A stretch of DNA of 64,000 nt from Flavobacterium sp. (GTDB lineage Bacteria > Bacteroidota > Bacteroidia > Flavobacteriales > Flavobacteriaceae). Each line of letters begins with the position of its first letter. Within the stretch, counting starts at the first letter, position 1. The stretch covers positions 62,001 to 126,000 of the forward strand of contig JACMLU010000023.1 in NCBI GenBank assembly GCA_014379405.1, in the 5' to 3' direction. Below the pieces are notes generated by a model. The model did not search any database. It saw nothing but the letters and a program-made list of their open reading frames with translations, and was not told the origin of the DNA. Shown here piece by piece: positions 1 to 9,600 of the stretch. A program made the translations under genes and the position numbers.

Positions 1-3000
1 GCCTCATTAACGGCAACTATTTCGGGAATTAGCGCAATTGACTTTACTGGTGGAACTGGGTCAAATTTCGATGTATTAAATTTGAATACTCGTAATGCTG
101 ATGTAGCTGGAACACACTTGCGATTCAATGACCCTATCGGGAGTGCATTGGTTTTCGCTGTTCCTACATCGGGTTATGAAGATGTTATTGTGAAATTTGC
201 CACTCGTCGCTCAGGTTCTGGAGCAGGTACTCAAGTTTGGTCTTACTCTACAGACGGAACAAACTATACTTTTTTTGCAAATGTTATTCCAAATAATGGT
301 GATCCTGCACTAGCAACTCTAGATTTTTCTAGCATTAGCAGTGCTGACAATAATCCAAACTTTAAATTAAAAGTGGAATTCCAATTGGCCCCTGGTGGTG
401 CTGTTGGAAACAATAGATTTGACAATTTCACGATAGAAGGAACTGTTTTTAATGGAATAGATACAACTATTCCAATGGTTAGTTTTTTGCCAGCAAATGC
501 AGCAACTGGAATTTTTTCAACCATACAACCTTCTATAGCTTTTAGTGAAAATGTTCGTTTAGCAAATGACGATGCCATTACAAATACGAATGTTGATGCA
601 ATAGTTGAATTAAGATTGAACAATGCTTCGGGAGCTTTAGTACCTTTTGACGCTGCTTTTGCGTTAAATAAAATTACAATTATTCCAACTACAACTTTAG
701 CTAACAATCAATTGTACTATGTTGGTTTATTAGCTAATACTGTTGAAGACGCGAGTAATAACGCCATAACTACAGTTCAATCTTCTAGTTTTACTACAAC
801 TACTCCAACGGTAAATCTTTCTGTAAATAACAGCGTCGGTAAAGAATCAGGATCCACCGTGATTACAGTAACTTCTACCTCTAACTTTGCAGTTAATGGT
901 AACCAAACTATTGATTTAAGCGTAGCAGGAACAAACATTACAGCTGGTGATTATAGTTTAAGCAATAATTCAATCACTATTTTGAACGGACAAACAATGG
1001 GTAGCGCAAGCTTTACTGTTACTGATGATGCTTTGGCTGAAAATACAGAATCTGCCGTTTTAACTTTAAGCAATCCATCTGCTGGAATTACATTAGGCAG
1101 TACTATTTCACAACCAATTACTATTATTGACAATGATACTCCTTTAAACATTGACCTTTCTAATTATGTTAGAGTAGGTCGTTATGATTTACCAGAACCA
1201 ACAAGAACTGCGGCTCCAACTAACAATTTGTTAGGTCAAGAAGCTTCCGGAGTAACTTACAACTGGGATACAGACACTCTTTTTATTGTTGGAGATGGAA
1301 CCACTTCTGTTCTTCAAGTTTCAAAAACAGGACAACTTATTGATACTATGACATTAGCTCAAGGAAGCAGTCCACAAGGAACTGAATTCTATGATTCTGA
1401 AGGAATTACATATATTGGTAACGGTCAATTTGTAATGACTGAAGAACGTGACAGACAAGTAGTTTTGTTTACTTACGCTGCTGGAACCACCCTTACCAGA
1501 AGCAATGCTAAAACTGTAAAACTAGGAACTTTTGTGAATAACACTGGAACTGAAGGACTAACTTATGATCCATTGACCAATAGTTATATCGTTTTAAAAG
1601 AAATATCTCCTGTCGGAATTTTCCAAACAGGTATCGACTTTAATGCTGGAACCGCTACAAATGGTTCAGCTACAACAGATAATTCGACTAATCTTTTTGA
1701 TCCCGCTTTGTTGGGCCTTACAGATGTTGCTGATGTTTTTGCATTATCTAATTTACCTGCATTGGACGGACAGCCTTTATACAATAATCTATTGGTATTA
1801 AGTCAGGAAAATGCTAAAGTGGTAAACGTAGATCGTAACGGTGCTATTGCTAACTCATTAACTATTGTGTCTGATCCAGGAAATCCTTTAGACGCACCCA
1901 ATCAACAACACGAAGGACTTACGATGGATCGTGATGGCGTGTTGTATATTGTAAACGAAAATGGTGGTGGTAATATTAATTACCCACAACTTTGGGTTTA
2001 TGCCCCTTCATCTTTAACCAATCAAGCGCCAACTGCAGTTGCTTTGACAAACACTATCAATTCTGTTTTAGAGAACTCGAACACTACTTCGGTAGTGAAA
2101 ATTTCAGATATTTTGATTACAGATGATGGATTAGGAACAAACAATTTATCCTTATCTGGTGCTGATGCAAGCTTTTTCCAAATCACTGGAGCAGGATTGT
2201 ACATCAAAGCGGGAACTGTATTAGATTATGAAACTAAAACAAGTTATGCAGTAACTATAAATGTTGATGATACTACTGTAGGTTCTACACCAGATGCATC
2301 TGTTAACTTTTCTTTAGCGATAACTGATGTTGTTAATGAAACAGTTACAGCTGCAACGGTAATAATTTCGGAAGTAACACCTTGGTCTAGTGGTAATGCT
2401 CTTGTAGGTGCAGACTGGTTTGAACTAACCAATAATGGAACTACTGCTCTAGACATCACAGGTTGGAAAGTAGATGATAATTCGAATTTATTTGCAAATG
2501 CTTTGGCTTTAACAGGTATTACAAGTATTGCTCCAGGAGAATCGGTGATTTTCATAGAAGCGGCTACTACCGATACAGCGGCTATTACGACTATTACTAA
2601 TACCTTTAAATCGACTTGGTTTGGCACAAATGTACCAGCAGGTTTCCAAATAGGTACTTACACTGGTGGTGGTATTGGTTTAGGCACTGGTGGAGATGCT
2701 GTAAACATATTTGATGCAAGTGGAAATCTTAAATCTAGTGTCACTTTCGTATCGGCTACTACCAATTTTACATTCAACAATGCTTTGGGTCTTACTAGTA
2801 CTACCATATCAACATTGAGTCAAGTAGGAGTCAATGATGCTTTTGCAGCTATTAATGATACGAATCAAATTGGGTCTCCTGGAACTGTTGGTAAATTATT
2901 TATTTCAGAAGTAGCTCCTTGGTCTAGCGATAGTAGCCCAGTGGCTGCAGATTGGTTCGAAGTAACCAATACTAAAGCTGTCGCAGTTGATATTACAGGA

Positions 3001-3720
3001 TGGAAAATAGACGATAATTCACAATCTCCAATAGGTGCTGCAGCTTTAAATGGTATTAGCATCATCAATCCAGGAGAATCTGTAATCTTTATTGAAACTA
3101 CTGATTTAGCAGGGAAAACAACAGCCTTTTTGAGTAACTGGTTTGGAACAAATCCTCCAGCAGGTTTAAGAATTGGAAGTTACTCGGGTTCTGGAGGTTT
3201 GGGTACAGGTGGTGACCAAGTAAATTTATACAATTCCACTAGTAACATTCAAGAAGCTTCAATATGGGTTGGTGCTTCACCAAGTTCTCCTTTTGCCACT
3301 TTTGACAATACAGCTGGAGTAAGAACCAATATAACACAACAAACTAAATTAAGTGCTGTAGGTGTTAACGGAGCATTTGTTGCCGCCAACAATGCAACTG
3401 AAATAGGTTCTCCTGGGGTTCATAAAGTAACAGCTACAACTTTAGGAGTTAATTCACCATCAGAAATTGCTAACTCATTTAAAGTTATTACTTTTCCAGT
3501 TCCTTATGCTTCTACATTCCAATTGGAGTTAACATCAGTTAGCAATGAGCCAGTGGAAATGAAAGTATATGATATGACTGGAAAACTAGTAGAAATTCGT
3601 CAATTCGAAACTATTGAAATCAAAAATCAAAACATAGGAAGCTATTATCCATCAGGTATTTACAACATTATTATTACTCAAGGAAAAGAAGCAAAAACAC
3701 TTCGGGTGATTAAGAAATAA
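1..3720 (+). CDS. Type IX-secreted multidomain surface/extracellular protein (5' truncated by window edge)
   Basis: The reading frame is open from base 1, so the true start lies upstream; about 1,239 codons are visible. Domains in order (residues counted from the window edge): a lectin-like beta region (1-155), an SbsA-type Ig-like domain (about 157-265), a Calx-beta domain (about 266-380), an SdiA-regulated/esterase-like beta-propeller region (about 384-665), a cadherin-like segment (about 680-790), two lamin-tail domains each opening with ISEV-PWSS and carrying DWFE-TN (about 790-960 and 965-1145), and a C-terminal type IX sorting domain (about 1160-1239, ending in basic residues). The sorting domain implies export through the Bacteroidota-specific T9SS and anchoring or release at the outer membrane. 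The substrate is unknown. A terminator follows the stop, so this is the last gene of its unit. Confidence 0.85.
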   Translation, partial: ASLTATISGISAIDFTGGTGSNFDVLNLNTRNADVAGTHLRFNDPIGSALVFAVPTSGYEDVIVKFATRRSGSGAGTQVWSYSTDGTNYTFFANVIPNNGDPALATLDFSSISSADNNPNFKLKVEFQLAPGGAVGNNRFDNFTIEGTVFNGIDTTIPMVSFLPANAATGIFSTIQPSIAFSENVRLANDDAITNTNVDAIVELRLNNASGALVPFDAAFALNKITIIPTTTLANNQLYYVGLLANTVEDASNNAITTVQSSSFTTTTPTVNLSVNNSVGKESGSTVITVTSTSNFAVNGNQTIDLSVAGTNITAGDYSLSNNSITILNGQTMGSASFTVTDDALAENTESAVLTLSNPSAGITLGSTISQPITIIDNDTPLNIDLSNYVRVGRYDLPEPTRTAAPTNNLLGQEASGVTYNWDTDTLFIVGDGTTSVLQVSKTGQLIDTMTLAQGSSPQGTEFYDSEGITYIGNGQFVMTEERDRQVVLFTYAAGTTLTRSNAKTVKLGTFVNNTGTEGLTYDPLTNSYIVLKEISPVGIFQTGIDFNAGTATNGSATTDNSTNLFDPALLGLTDVADVFALSNLPALDGQPLYNNLLVLSQENAKVVNVDRNGAIANSLTIVSDPGNPLDAPNQQHEGLTMDRDGVLYIVNENGGGNINYPQLWVYAPSSLTNQAPTAVALTNTINSVLENSNTTSVVKISDILITDDGLGTNNLSLSGADASFFQITGAGLYIKAGTVLDYETKTSYAVTINVDDTTVGSTPDASVNFSLAITDVVNETVTAATVIISEVTPWSSGNALVGADWFELTNNGTTALDITGWKVDDNSNLFANALALTGITSIAPGESVIFIEAATTDTAAITTITNTFKSTWFGTNVPAGFQIGTYTGGGIGLGTGGDAVNIFDASGNLKSSVTFVSATTNFTFNNALGLTSTTISTLSQVGVNDAFAAINDTNQIGSPGTVGKLFISEVAPWSSDSSPVAADWFEVTNTKAVAVDITGWKIDDNSQSPIGAAALNGISIINPGESVIFIETTDLAGKTTAFLSNWFGTNPPAGLRIGSYSGSGGLGTGGDQVNLYNSTSNIQEASIWVGASPSSPFATFDNTAGVRTNITQQTKLSAVGVNGAFVAANNATEIGSPGVHKVTATTLGVNSPSEIANSFKVITFPVPYASTFQLELTSVSNEPVEMKVYDMTGKLVEIRQFETIEIKNQNIGSYYPSGIYNIIITQGKEAKTLRVIKK

Positions 3721-3741
3721 AAGAATAATTATTTCACAACA

Positions 3742-3775
3742 AACCCTCGTCAGAGCAATCAGACGAGGGTTTTCT
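3742..3775 (+). terminator. Intrinsic terminator after the T9SS protein
   Basis: A perfect 10-bp stem (AACCCTCGTC with GACGAGGGTT, 10-nt loop) is followed by TTTTCTT. It sits 21 bp after the stop codon and between two convergent genes, so it may serve both directions. Confidence 0.85.
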
Positions 3776-3784
3776 TATGTAATA

Positions 3785-4600
3785 TCAATCAACAAAATTA
3801 TTTTCATCAAAATTAATCATCGAAGAAATATGTCGAAACAATTCTGGATACTGGGTTTTAAAAACTTGAGGTGTTTCAAAAAAATGTTCTAAAACTACTG
3901 ATATAAATTCAAATTGATTTTCATAAGCATAGTCACGAAAGTATCCGTTATCGGATAATTGTTTATTAAGATTTTCATCATTGTAATATTTGACAACTTT
4001 ATTGAATTCACCGAAAAAAATAATGGCACTGGGTTTATTACTCCTCAAACAATAAAAATGCAACACATGCGAGAATTCATGTAGACCAAGGTTCAAGTTG
4101 TCATTTGTAATCCTATGTCCAAGAACAAAATCCTCCCACGAAAAAGCAACTACTTTCATTATGGGGTTAAATTCACCTTTATGATATTCCTGGCTTGCAT
4201 TAGAAAAATATACCGACGGATAAATTATTATCGTTTTAAACAAGTCTATCAAATAATCCCTCATACCAAACGTAAGCATAGTATATGTACCAGCAATGAT
4301 AACTTTCATTTCGTCTGTCACCAGCAGCTCTTCCTTGCCTATAAATTGATAATGGTTGATAAATTCTTTTACCCGATGTTCAAAATAGATTTTTTTTCGG
4401 TCTGACAACTTTTTATAAAATGGAAATTCATTTATCAAAACTTGCTTTTGGTCAATGGATAATTTTTTGGGAAATAGATAAAAATACAAATACAATGGCT
4501 TATTAAAAATCATCATATAAACTGGTTCAATAATTCTAAAAACAATGATAATAAGCAACAGCGCTCCAAAAAGCAACAAAACAAAGAATTGAAACACCAT
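3785..4600 (-). CDS. MtfA/M90-family zinc-dependent peptidase, membrane-anchored
   Basis: The protein has an N-terminal hydrophobic helix (about residues 3-22) followed by a soluble domain with the zinc-binding motif HEFSH (an HExxH motif) and the conserved region YPSVYF...GEFNP...VVAFSWEDF, which are hallmarks of the MtfA (DUF980, MEROPS M90) family. In E. coli MtfA controls the glucose phosphotransferase regulator Mlc, but Bacteroidota members have no settled role. I place the start at the ATG at 4600 (MVFQFF, 271 aa). The upstream ATG at 4666 would add 22 residues but lies inside the hairpin that appears to be the terminator of the pre-integration tRNA-Arg. It is the first host gene left of attL. 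Confidence 0.8.
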   Translation of the reverse strand: MVFQFFVLLLFGALLLIIIVFRIIEPVYMMIFNKPLYLYFYLFPKKLSIDQKQVLINEFPFYKKLSDRKKIYFEHRVKEFINHYQFIGKEELLVTDEMKVIIAGTYTMLTFGMRDYLIDLFKTIIIYPSVYFSNASQEYHKGEFNPIMKVVAFSWEDFVLGHRITNDNLNLGLHEFSHVLHFYCLRSNKPSAIIFFGEFNKVVKYYNDENLNKQLSDNGYFRDYAYENQFEFISVVLEHFFETPQVFKTQYPELFRHISSMINFDENNFVD

Positions 4601-4656
4601 ACTTAAACCTATTAGATTGAGTTTTTCTCGGCTTAAAAGTACTGTTTTTAAAAGAA

Positions 4657-4701
4657 AATGCTTCAAAATAACCCAAGTAAACTTGATTTTTTTGAAGCAT
4701 T
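4657..4701 (-). terminator. Terminator of the original tRNA-Arg locus, displaced by the prophage
   Basis: A 12-bp stem (AATGCTTCAAAA with TTTTGAAGCATT) lies 13 bp beyond the attL core and is followed on the minus strand by TTCTTTT. In the unintegrated chromosome it would lie directly downstream of the tRNA 3' end. The prophage now separates them by 41 kb. The function as a terminator is inferred from structure and position. Confidence 0.65.
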
Positions 4702-4714
4702 ATTATTTGCATTT

Positions 4715-4731
4715 GTGACCGAGACAGGGTT
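4715..4731. other. attL core (17-bp direct repeat of the tRNA-Arg 3' end)
   Basis: GTGACCGAGACAGGGTT is identical to 45947-45963. It corresponds to the 3' acceptor and part of the T arm of the tRNA-Arg at the other prophage end. Confidence 0.9.
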
Positions 4732-4803
4732 TTTTTAAACCCATTCAAGTGCCGTAAAATAAGCATTGCTGTGTTTTATTGGGAAGTTTATGGAAATCGT
4801 ATT

Positions 4804-5172
4804 CTATTTTTTATTCATTTTTTTTAGATCTAAATGCATTTCTTCTAATTTTTGCATTAGGTCTAGATTTGTCACATTTCTTTCGTAGTTCAGCTTTGGT
4901 TCCGTGAGAACCATTGCATTTATTTCTTCAGTCGTGAACATTTGGCCTTCATCTTTCAAAAGCCAGTTCAAATTTAGGCTTGGAAAAATATCTATTAATA
5001 AATCGAATATTTTAGTACCTAAATTTTGTTTCCCTCTTGTATATGCGTTCCATTGCGTATAATTCACATCAAAATCCCTGCAAAAGAAGGGTAAATATGA
5101 TTTTTCAGGGTAATCTTTACTCCTGCCATATACTTCTATTAGAGCCTTGATTTTACTGCCTTCTATATTCAT
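4804..5172 (-). CDS. Phage repressor-like HTH transcriptional regulator
   Basis: This 122-residue protein has an N-terminal XRE/CI-type helix-turn-helix region (about residues 5-60), then the NWLLKDEGQMF motif that is typical of Bacteroidota phage repressors (compare NWLLTGEGxMF). A short C-terminal helical tail takes the place of a LexA-like peptidase domain. It is the only leftward gene at this end and is divergent from the early operon, the usual position of a lysogeny repressor. Lacking a self-cleavage domain, it may be inactivated by an antirepressor instead. The 96-bp divergent gap holds candidate operators. Confidence 0.75.
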   Translation of the reverse strand: MNIEGSKIKALIEVYGRSKDYPEKSYLPFFCRDFDVNYTQWNAYTRGKQNLGTKIFDLLIDIFPSLNLNWLLKDEGQMFTTEEINAMVLTEPKLNYERNVTNLDLMQKLEEMHLDLKKMNKK

Positions 5173-5209
5173 ATATTGACTTTTTTTAAAAAAATCTCGA
5201 TTAATTACT

Positions 5210-5265
5210 ATCTATATCAATTAATCTATATATATTTGTAGAACTAAAAACGAATAAATATAGAT
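5210..5265. promoter_or_regulatory. Candidate operator half-sites between repressor and early operon
   Basis: ATCTATAT occurs at 5210-5217 and 5224-5231, and its inverse ATATAGAT at 5258-5265 just before the early start codon. The three copies flank and overlap the TATATTTG promoter box, a plausible repressor-binding arrangement. AT-richness makes chance copies possible. Confidence 0.4.
5231..5238 (+). promoter_or_regulatory. Early promoter -7 box (TAnnTTTG type)
   Basis: TATATTTG matches the Bacteroidota TAnnTTTG element 30 bp before the ATG at 5269. No convincing TTG -33 element is seen at the usual spacing. Confidence 0.5.
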
Positions 5266-5268
5266 TTA

Positions 5269-5577
5269 ATGATGAACAAAGATAGTATTATTCCCGTAGA
5301 AAAAAACAATGTACTTACCCCAGAAGCTATTAGTGAAGCTTTTGAAGCTCTTCCTTCAAATTACATTGTATTGACTTTGAAACTACTTGAAAAGCAGTTT
5401 TCAAACGGTTTAATTGAAAGAACTTATACCAAAGATTATATATCAAAGGTAAAAACTGGCCGAGATGGCGCTTTCAATGAAGACATTATGAACGCACTTG
5501 TAGAAGTGGGTATGAAAAGTAAAGAATCCAAAGAAAAGTTCGGACGTATAACAAAAAAAGCCTCTCCATCTAATTAA
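5269..5577 (+). CDS. Small early phage protein, Cro-like/HTH candidate
   Basis: This is the first gene rightward of the repressor (102 aa). Its central stretch (about residues 45-80: YTKDYISKVKTGRDGAFNED, followed by MNALVEVG) resembles the recognition-helix region of small Bacteroidota phage proteins in which a YxxxYISxVKxG stretch precedes an ILxAL helix. The position and this pattern suggest a Cro- or activator-like DNA-binding protein. The resemblance is short and the assignment tentative. A terminator or attenuator overlaps its last codons. Confidence 0.55.
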   Translation: MMNKDSIIPVEKNNVLTPEAISEAFEALPSNYIVLTLKLLEKQFSNGLIERTYTKDYISKVKTGRDGAFNEDIMNALVEVGMKSKESKEKFGRITKKASPSN

Positions 5578-5594
5578 GATATCGAGGCTTTTAA
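5556..5594 (+). terminator. Terminator/attenuator overlapping the end of the first early gene
   Basis: AAAAGCCTC (5556-5564) pairs with GAGGCTTTT (5584-5592), with a second inner ATCT/AGAT stem. The left arm is inside the coding sequence, so transcription of the rest of the early operon may be controlled here. Confidence 0.7.
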
Positions 5595-5607
5595 TAAACA
5601 TTTAGCG

Positions 5608-6183
5608 ATGACAAATATACAAATTCCCTCCGGTTTAATTGACAATCACATTGAGTTGTTTAGAGTACCAGGTAAAATGATGGGTACACACTCAGGAACT
5701 GTCAAAGAATTTTTTGACTTACCAAAACCATTTCTTTTGGTAATGGATGCAAAAATGCACTCCAATCCTTCCACTATTATGGCTCTTAATGCAGCCGGAT
5801 TTAAAACCAACAACGCAAAGCTCGAAAAATTTGCCGAATGCAATTATTCTGCTTTTGATTTTGTGGCCGATTTCAAGGAAGGAAACTTATCCGATGCCGA
5901 ATATCACGAATGCGGTTACAGGGGCGAATGTCCGATGGAAGGCATTGTTTGCGGTTTCTTTAAAGCAAATGGTCACATCATCACGCCTTTCGAAATTGAA
6001 ATGATCAAATTATTGGCCACCGAAGACACGCTTCCGGTAATTGCCGAAAAACTACAAGTATGCAAAAACACTTTTGAAGTAAAAAAACAGCGGCTTTTCG
6101 AGAAACTGCGTGTTTTATCCCGTGCCAGACTGGTTGCCGTATGTTATGACTTTCAAATCTTAACACTTAGCCTATGTTCCTAA
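5608..6183 (+). CDS. LuxR-type HTH regulator with an upstream cysteine cluster
   Basis: Residues about 125-185 (ITPFEIEMIKLLA, then TLPVIAEKLQVCKNTFEVKK and KLRVLSRARLV) follow the GerE/LuxR four-helix pattern. The N-terminal 120 residues match no domain I recognise but contain four cysteines (78, 102, 108, 115) that could bind metal. Its location suggests control of early or late phage transcription. The start is preceded by AAACATTTAGCG, a sequence repeated before two other early genes. Confidence 0.6.
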   Translation: MTNIQIPSGLIDNHIELFRVPGKMMGTHSGTVKEFFDLPKPFLLVMDAKMHSNPSTIMALNAAGFKTNNAKLEKFAECNYSAFDFVADFKEGNLSDAEYHECGYRGECPMEGIVCGFFKANGHIITPFEIEMIKLLATEDTLPVIAEKLQVCKNTFEVKKQRLFEKLRVLSRARLVAVCYDFQILTLSLCS

Positions 6184-6332
6184 ATCTATCCCGAAAAAAA
6201 CAGGCGGTTATCCTTTGCATCAAAATGGCAGAAATAGACGATTCGCCAGATTATAGCCCAAAAGACAAATTCCAAATGAAGCAATTTTATAGAGCAAAAC
6301 TCAAGATTGCCAATCTCATAGCAAATTTTTAA
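6174..6332 (+). CDS. Small phage protein (52 aa), unknown function
   Basis: The ATG at 6174 overlaps the stop of the LuxR-type gene by 10 bases. The product is basic at both ends with an acidic centre (EIDDSPDYSPKDKFQ). Overlap spacing and an uninterrupted frame in a tightly packed operon support it, but there is no recognisable domain. Confidence 0.45.
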   Translation: MFLNLSRKKQAVILCIKMAEIDDSPDYSPKDKFQMKQFYRAKLKIANLIANF

Positions 6333-6354
6333 AATCTACCAAACACCAAATTAT

Positions 6355-6633
6355 ATGTCAAACGATATCATACACTCCAAAATTGAATTACTCGAAGACC
6401 AAATTGAAAATATAGAACGTTCCGGCCATTTTACCGAGAAAGAAATTGACAGACTAGCAGCTCCAATGCGTTCTGAATTAGCAATTCTAAAAGCACATAT
6501 CCCTTTGTATGGAATGACTCCAGAATCTTATAATCAAGGAAAAAAAATACACCAAAAGTTTTTTAAACATTTGGGATTTTCCGCACCAACCCGACACAAC
6601 ATTTTCGACATGGTTTCAATCAGTAAAGGATAA
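6355..6633 (+). CDS. Hypothetical early phage protein (92 aa)
   Basis: The product is mainly helical and charged, with a coiled-coil-like N-terminal half (residues 5-45: IELLEDQIENIERSG). No domain is recognised. It ends 3 bp before the primase gene, so the two are probably co-translated and it may act in replication. Confidence 0.65.
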   Translation: MSNDIIHSKIELLEDQIENIERSGHFTEKEIDRLAAPMRSELAILKAHIPLYGMTPESYNQGKKIHQKFFKHLGFSAPTRHNIFDMVSISKG

Positions 6634-6636
6634 ATT

Positions 6637-9600
6637 ATGAGATTTATAAAACAATCCTCTATTGACAATGTTATTGCCGAAGCTTCGATTGAAACCGTAG
6701 TCGGAAAAACCGAAAAACTAGAAAGAAAAGGAGCGAACTTCTTTTGTTTTTCCCCATTCACGGGCGAAAAAGGTACTCCTTCTTTGTGTGTGAAAGTGGC
6801 CGAGAATTTCTTCTATGATAATTCAGCTGGATTTGGTGGCGGTGCTGTTCAGTTCATTATGAAAAAATATCCAAGTAAGACTTTTTTCGAAGCTATTGAG
6901 CATATAGCCGAGATTACGGGCATTGTCTTGGAATACGAAGAGCAATCTGAAGATGCAAAGAAAATCTACAGCGAATTGACTTCAATGAAGGGAATCGTCC
7001 AGTTTTGTTCGGACTTGTACCAAAAGAAATTCAACAGCCTGAAAACCGAAGATTGGGCAAAACAAATGATGATCACCGAAAGGGGATTTTCAGAAGATAT
7101 TCTTCAGCAGTTTATGATCGGATTTGTGCCAAATGAAAGAAGCTTCGTTTCCACGCCATTGATCAACAACGCACATTTTGAATTGGCAAAAACTCTGGGT
7201 TTTACCAAAACCGAACACGGATCCAGTTATGACATTTTTCGCAATAGGATTATGTTTCCCATTCACAACGAAAAAGGCGAAATTATAGGCTTTGGCGCAC
7301 GAAGAAGCAATTCTGAAGAAGAGAAAACCTATGCTAAATACCTGAATTCTTCAGACAGTAAAATCTACAACAAAGCCAAGGTTCTTTACGGTCTTTGGCA
7401 AGCCAAAAAAGAAATTGCACAAAGCAAAAAAGCCATTTTGTTGGAAGGTTATACTGATGTCATGGCTTTGCACCAAGCGGGAGCCAGAAACGCCATAGCC
7501 ACTTGCGGAACTTCTTTAACGGAATTTCACGCCAAGTTGTTGGTTCGTTTTTGCAAACACGTGATTTTGTTTCGTGACGGCGATAAAGCGGGTTTGAGAG
7601 CCGTTCATCGTGATATCGACATTTGTTTGCGACACGGTTTCAAGGTTGAAGTGGTAATTTGTCCTGATGGCGAAGATCCAGACAGTCTTTCGAAGCAAAC
7701 CGATATCAACGCTTTTATCGAAAAAAACAAGGAAGATGCTATTCTTTGGAAAGCCAAGTTCTTGCAACAGGAAGCCAAGAACCCGGAACTGGTTTCTCTG
7801 GAAGAAACACTTCAGGCAGAATTGGACAAGGAAATTGAATTGTTGCGCAAAGACATCATTCAGGAAAGTATGATGAAAGATTTGTCCGTGATGGACAAGA
7901 AATTCACGAAAAAAGAGAATGACCGAATTTTCAGGGCGATCAATGACAAGGAAAAAGAAATGAAGCAACAATTGGCCGATTTTCCCAAATACGAGCCATC
8001 GATGGTGTCACAGGCGGTCGAAAGTATGGCCAATACCTTGCACGCCATCCCTAATAAAATAATGCAAAAGGAATACGTGAAAATGGTTTCGAAAATCCTG
8101 GACCAGAAAAACACGGTTATCTCCGAAATCATTGCCGAAACCGAACGTGTCGAAGAAAAAGAGAAAAAATCTCGCAATCAGGAAGCTGACAAAAAAGAAT
8201 ATCAGGTTCTGGGCTTGCCGGAAGGTGCGGACAAGGATCAATATTTGGCTGATCGCTTTTGCGAGATTGGAAACCAATATTGGTTTCGTCGTGACAACTC
8301 CTTTATTGTGGGTACCAACTTTAGAATCACGCCACTTTTTCACGTCGAAGGGCGTGCGGATAACAAACGTCTTTGCGAGGTAGTGAACCATCTTGGCCAG
8401 AAACGATTGATTGATTTTGAAAGCACCGATTTAATCAATTTTACCAAGGTAAAGGAGCGATTGTTTATGGAAGGTTATTTTCTTTTTGAACCCGGAGCCA
8501 GAAGCGAAGATTTTCAGTTGGTGGTCAAAAAATTGTCGAATGAATTTATCACGGCTTCGGAACTTAAAATTTTGGGCTACCAGAGACAGGGATTCTTTGC
8601 CTTTGCCGATGGAATTTACCACGAAAACAATTTTCATAAAGTCAATAAATACGGCATCGTGAATGTGGAAGGTCTGGAAAAATCCGAAACTGAATATAGA
8701 TCTGATATCACGCATTTTTATTCGCCATCGCATTCGGAAATTTATAAAGCTGCAAATGAAGGCGATGATCCATTTGAAAATGACCGCCATTTCATTCACA
8801 AGTATGCTCCGGTTTCGTTGGATCAATGGGCTAGCCAAATGGTTAAAGTTTTTGGTGACAAAGGAAAATTGGGAGTTGCTTTTTGTTTGGCGGCCAACTT
8901 CAGGGATTTGTTTATCCAACATTATAATTTCTTCCCATTGTTTGGCGGTTTTGGGCAAAAAGATAGTGGTAAATCAGGTTTTGGAGCTTGCTTACAGGCG
9001 TTCTTTTATCACAACTTGAATCCATTGGAATTGAATACTTCGACTTTGGTGGGTTTGTCCAGGCGTTTGACCCGATGCAAAAACACGATTGTGTTTTGTG
9101 ACGAGATGCGTGACGATATCGACGAGGCGATGCATCAAACACTGAAAGGAACTTGGAACGGAATTGGGCGTGAAAAAGGGAAAGGTTTTGAAAGCAACAG
9201 AACCACGGTTGACAAAATAAACTCGGCCGTGTATTATTCCGGACAGTATTTACCAACTCGTGACGATGGTGCTTTGCCTTCCCGCTCGATCATTTGCAAC
9301 TTCGAAAACAAGGATTACACTTCAGACGAAAAGGAACGGTACAATGCGCTGATTGCATGGAACAAAGAAGGGGTTTCCTCTTTCATTTTAGACACAATCA
9401 AACACCGGGATTATGTGGTAAAAAACCTGACTCGTTTTTATTCCGAAATAGGCAAGGAAATGAAACTCGCCTTGAAAGACCAGGAATACCAGAACCGGGT
9501 TTTCGATAATTATATCGTGCTGCTGGTGGTGGTAAAAATGCTGCAGGATAAATTCAATTTCCCATTTACATATCAGGAATATTTTGATTTGACAAGGGAT

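Noticed and set aside
264..2627. Antisense ORFs within the T9SS protein gene
   Set aside because: They lack start signals and follow the codon structure of the sense gene, which has clear domains throughout.
4601..4666. Longer start (ATG 4666) for the M90 peptidase
   Set aside because: The extension lies inside the hairpin that fits the old tRNA terminator and lacks conserved features; the ATG at 4600 directly precedes the membrane helix.
6207..6216. GTTATCCTTT, complementary to the end of the leftmost cassette (AAAGGATAAC at 13810-13819), as a possible left boundary of the array
   Set aside because: It is 7.6 kb away with the primase gene between, and a 10-bp match is not surprising in 64 kb. 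The left boundary of the array remains unidentified.
7516..9256. Several antisense ORFs inside the primase gene
   Set aside because: They are shadows of a long conserved sense frame with motifs on both sides and have no promoter or domain.
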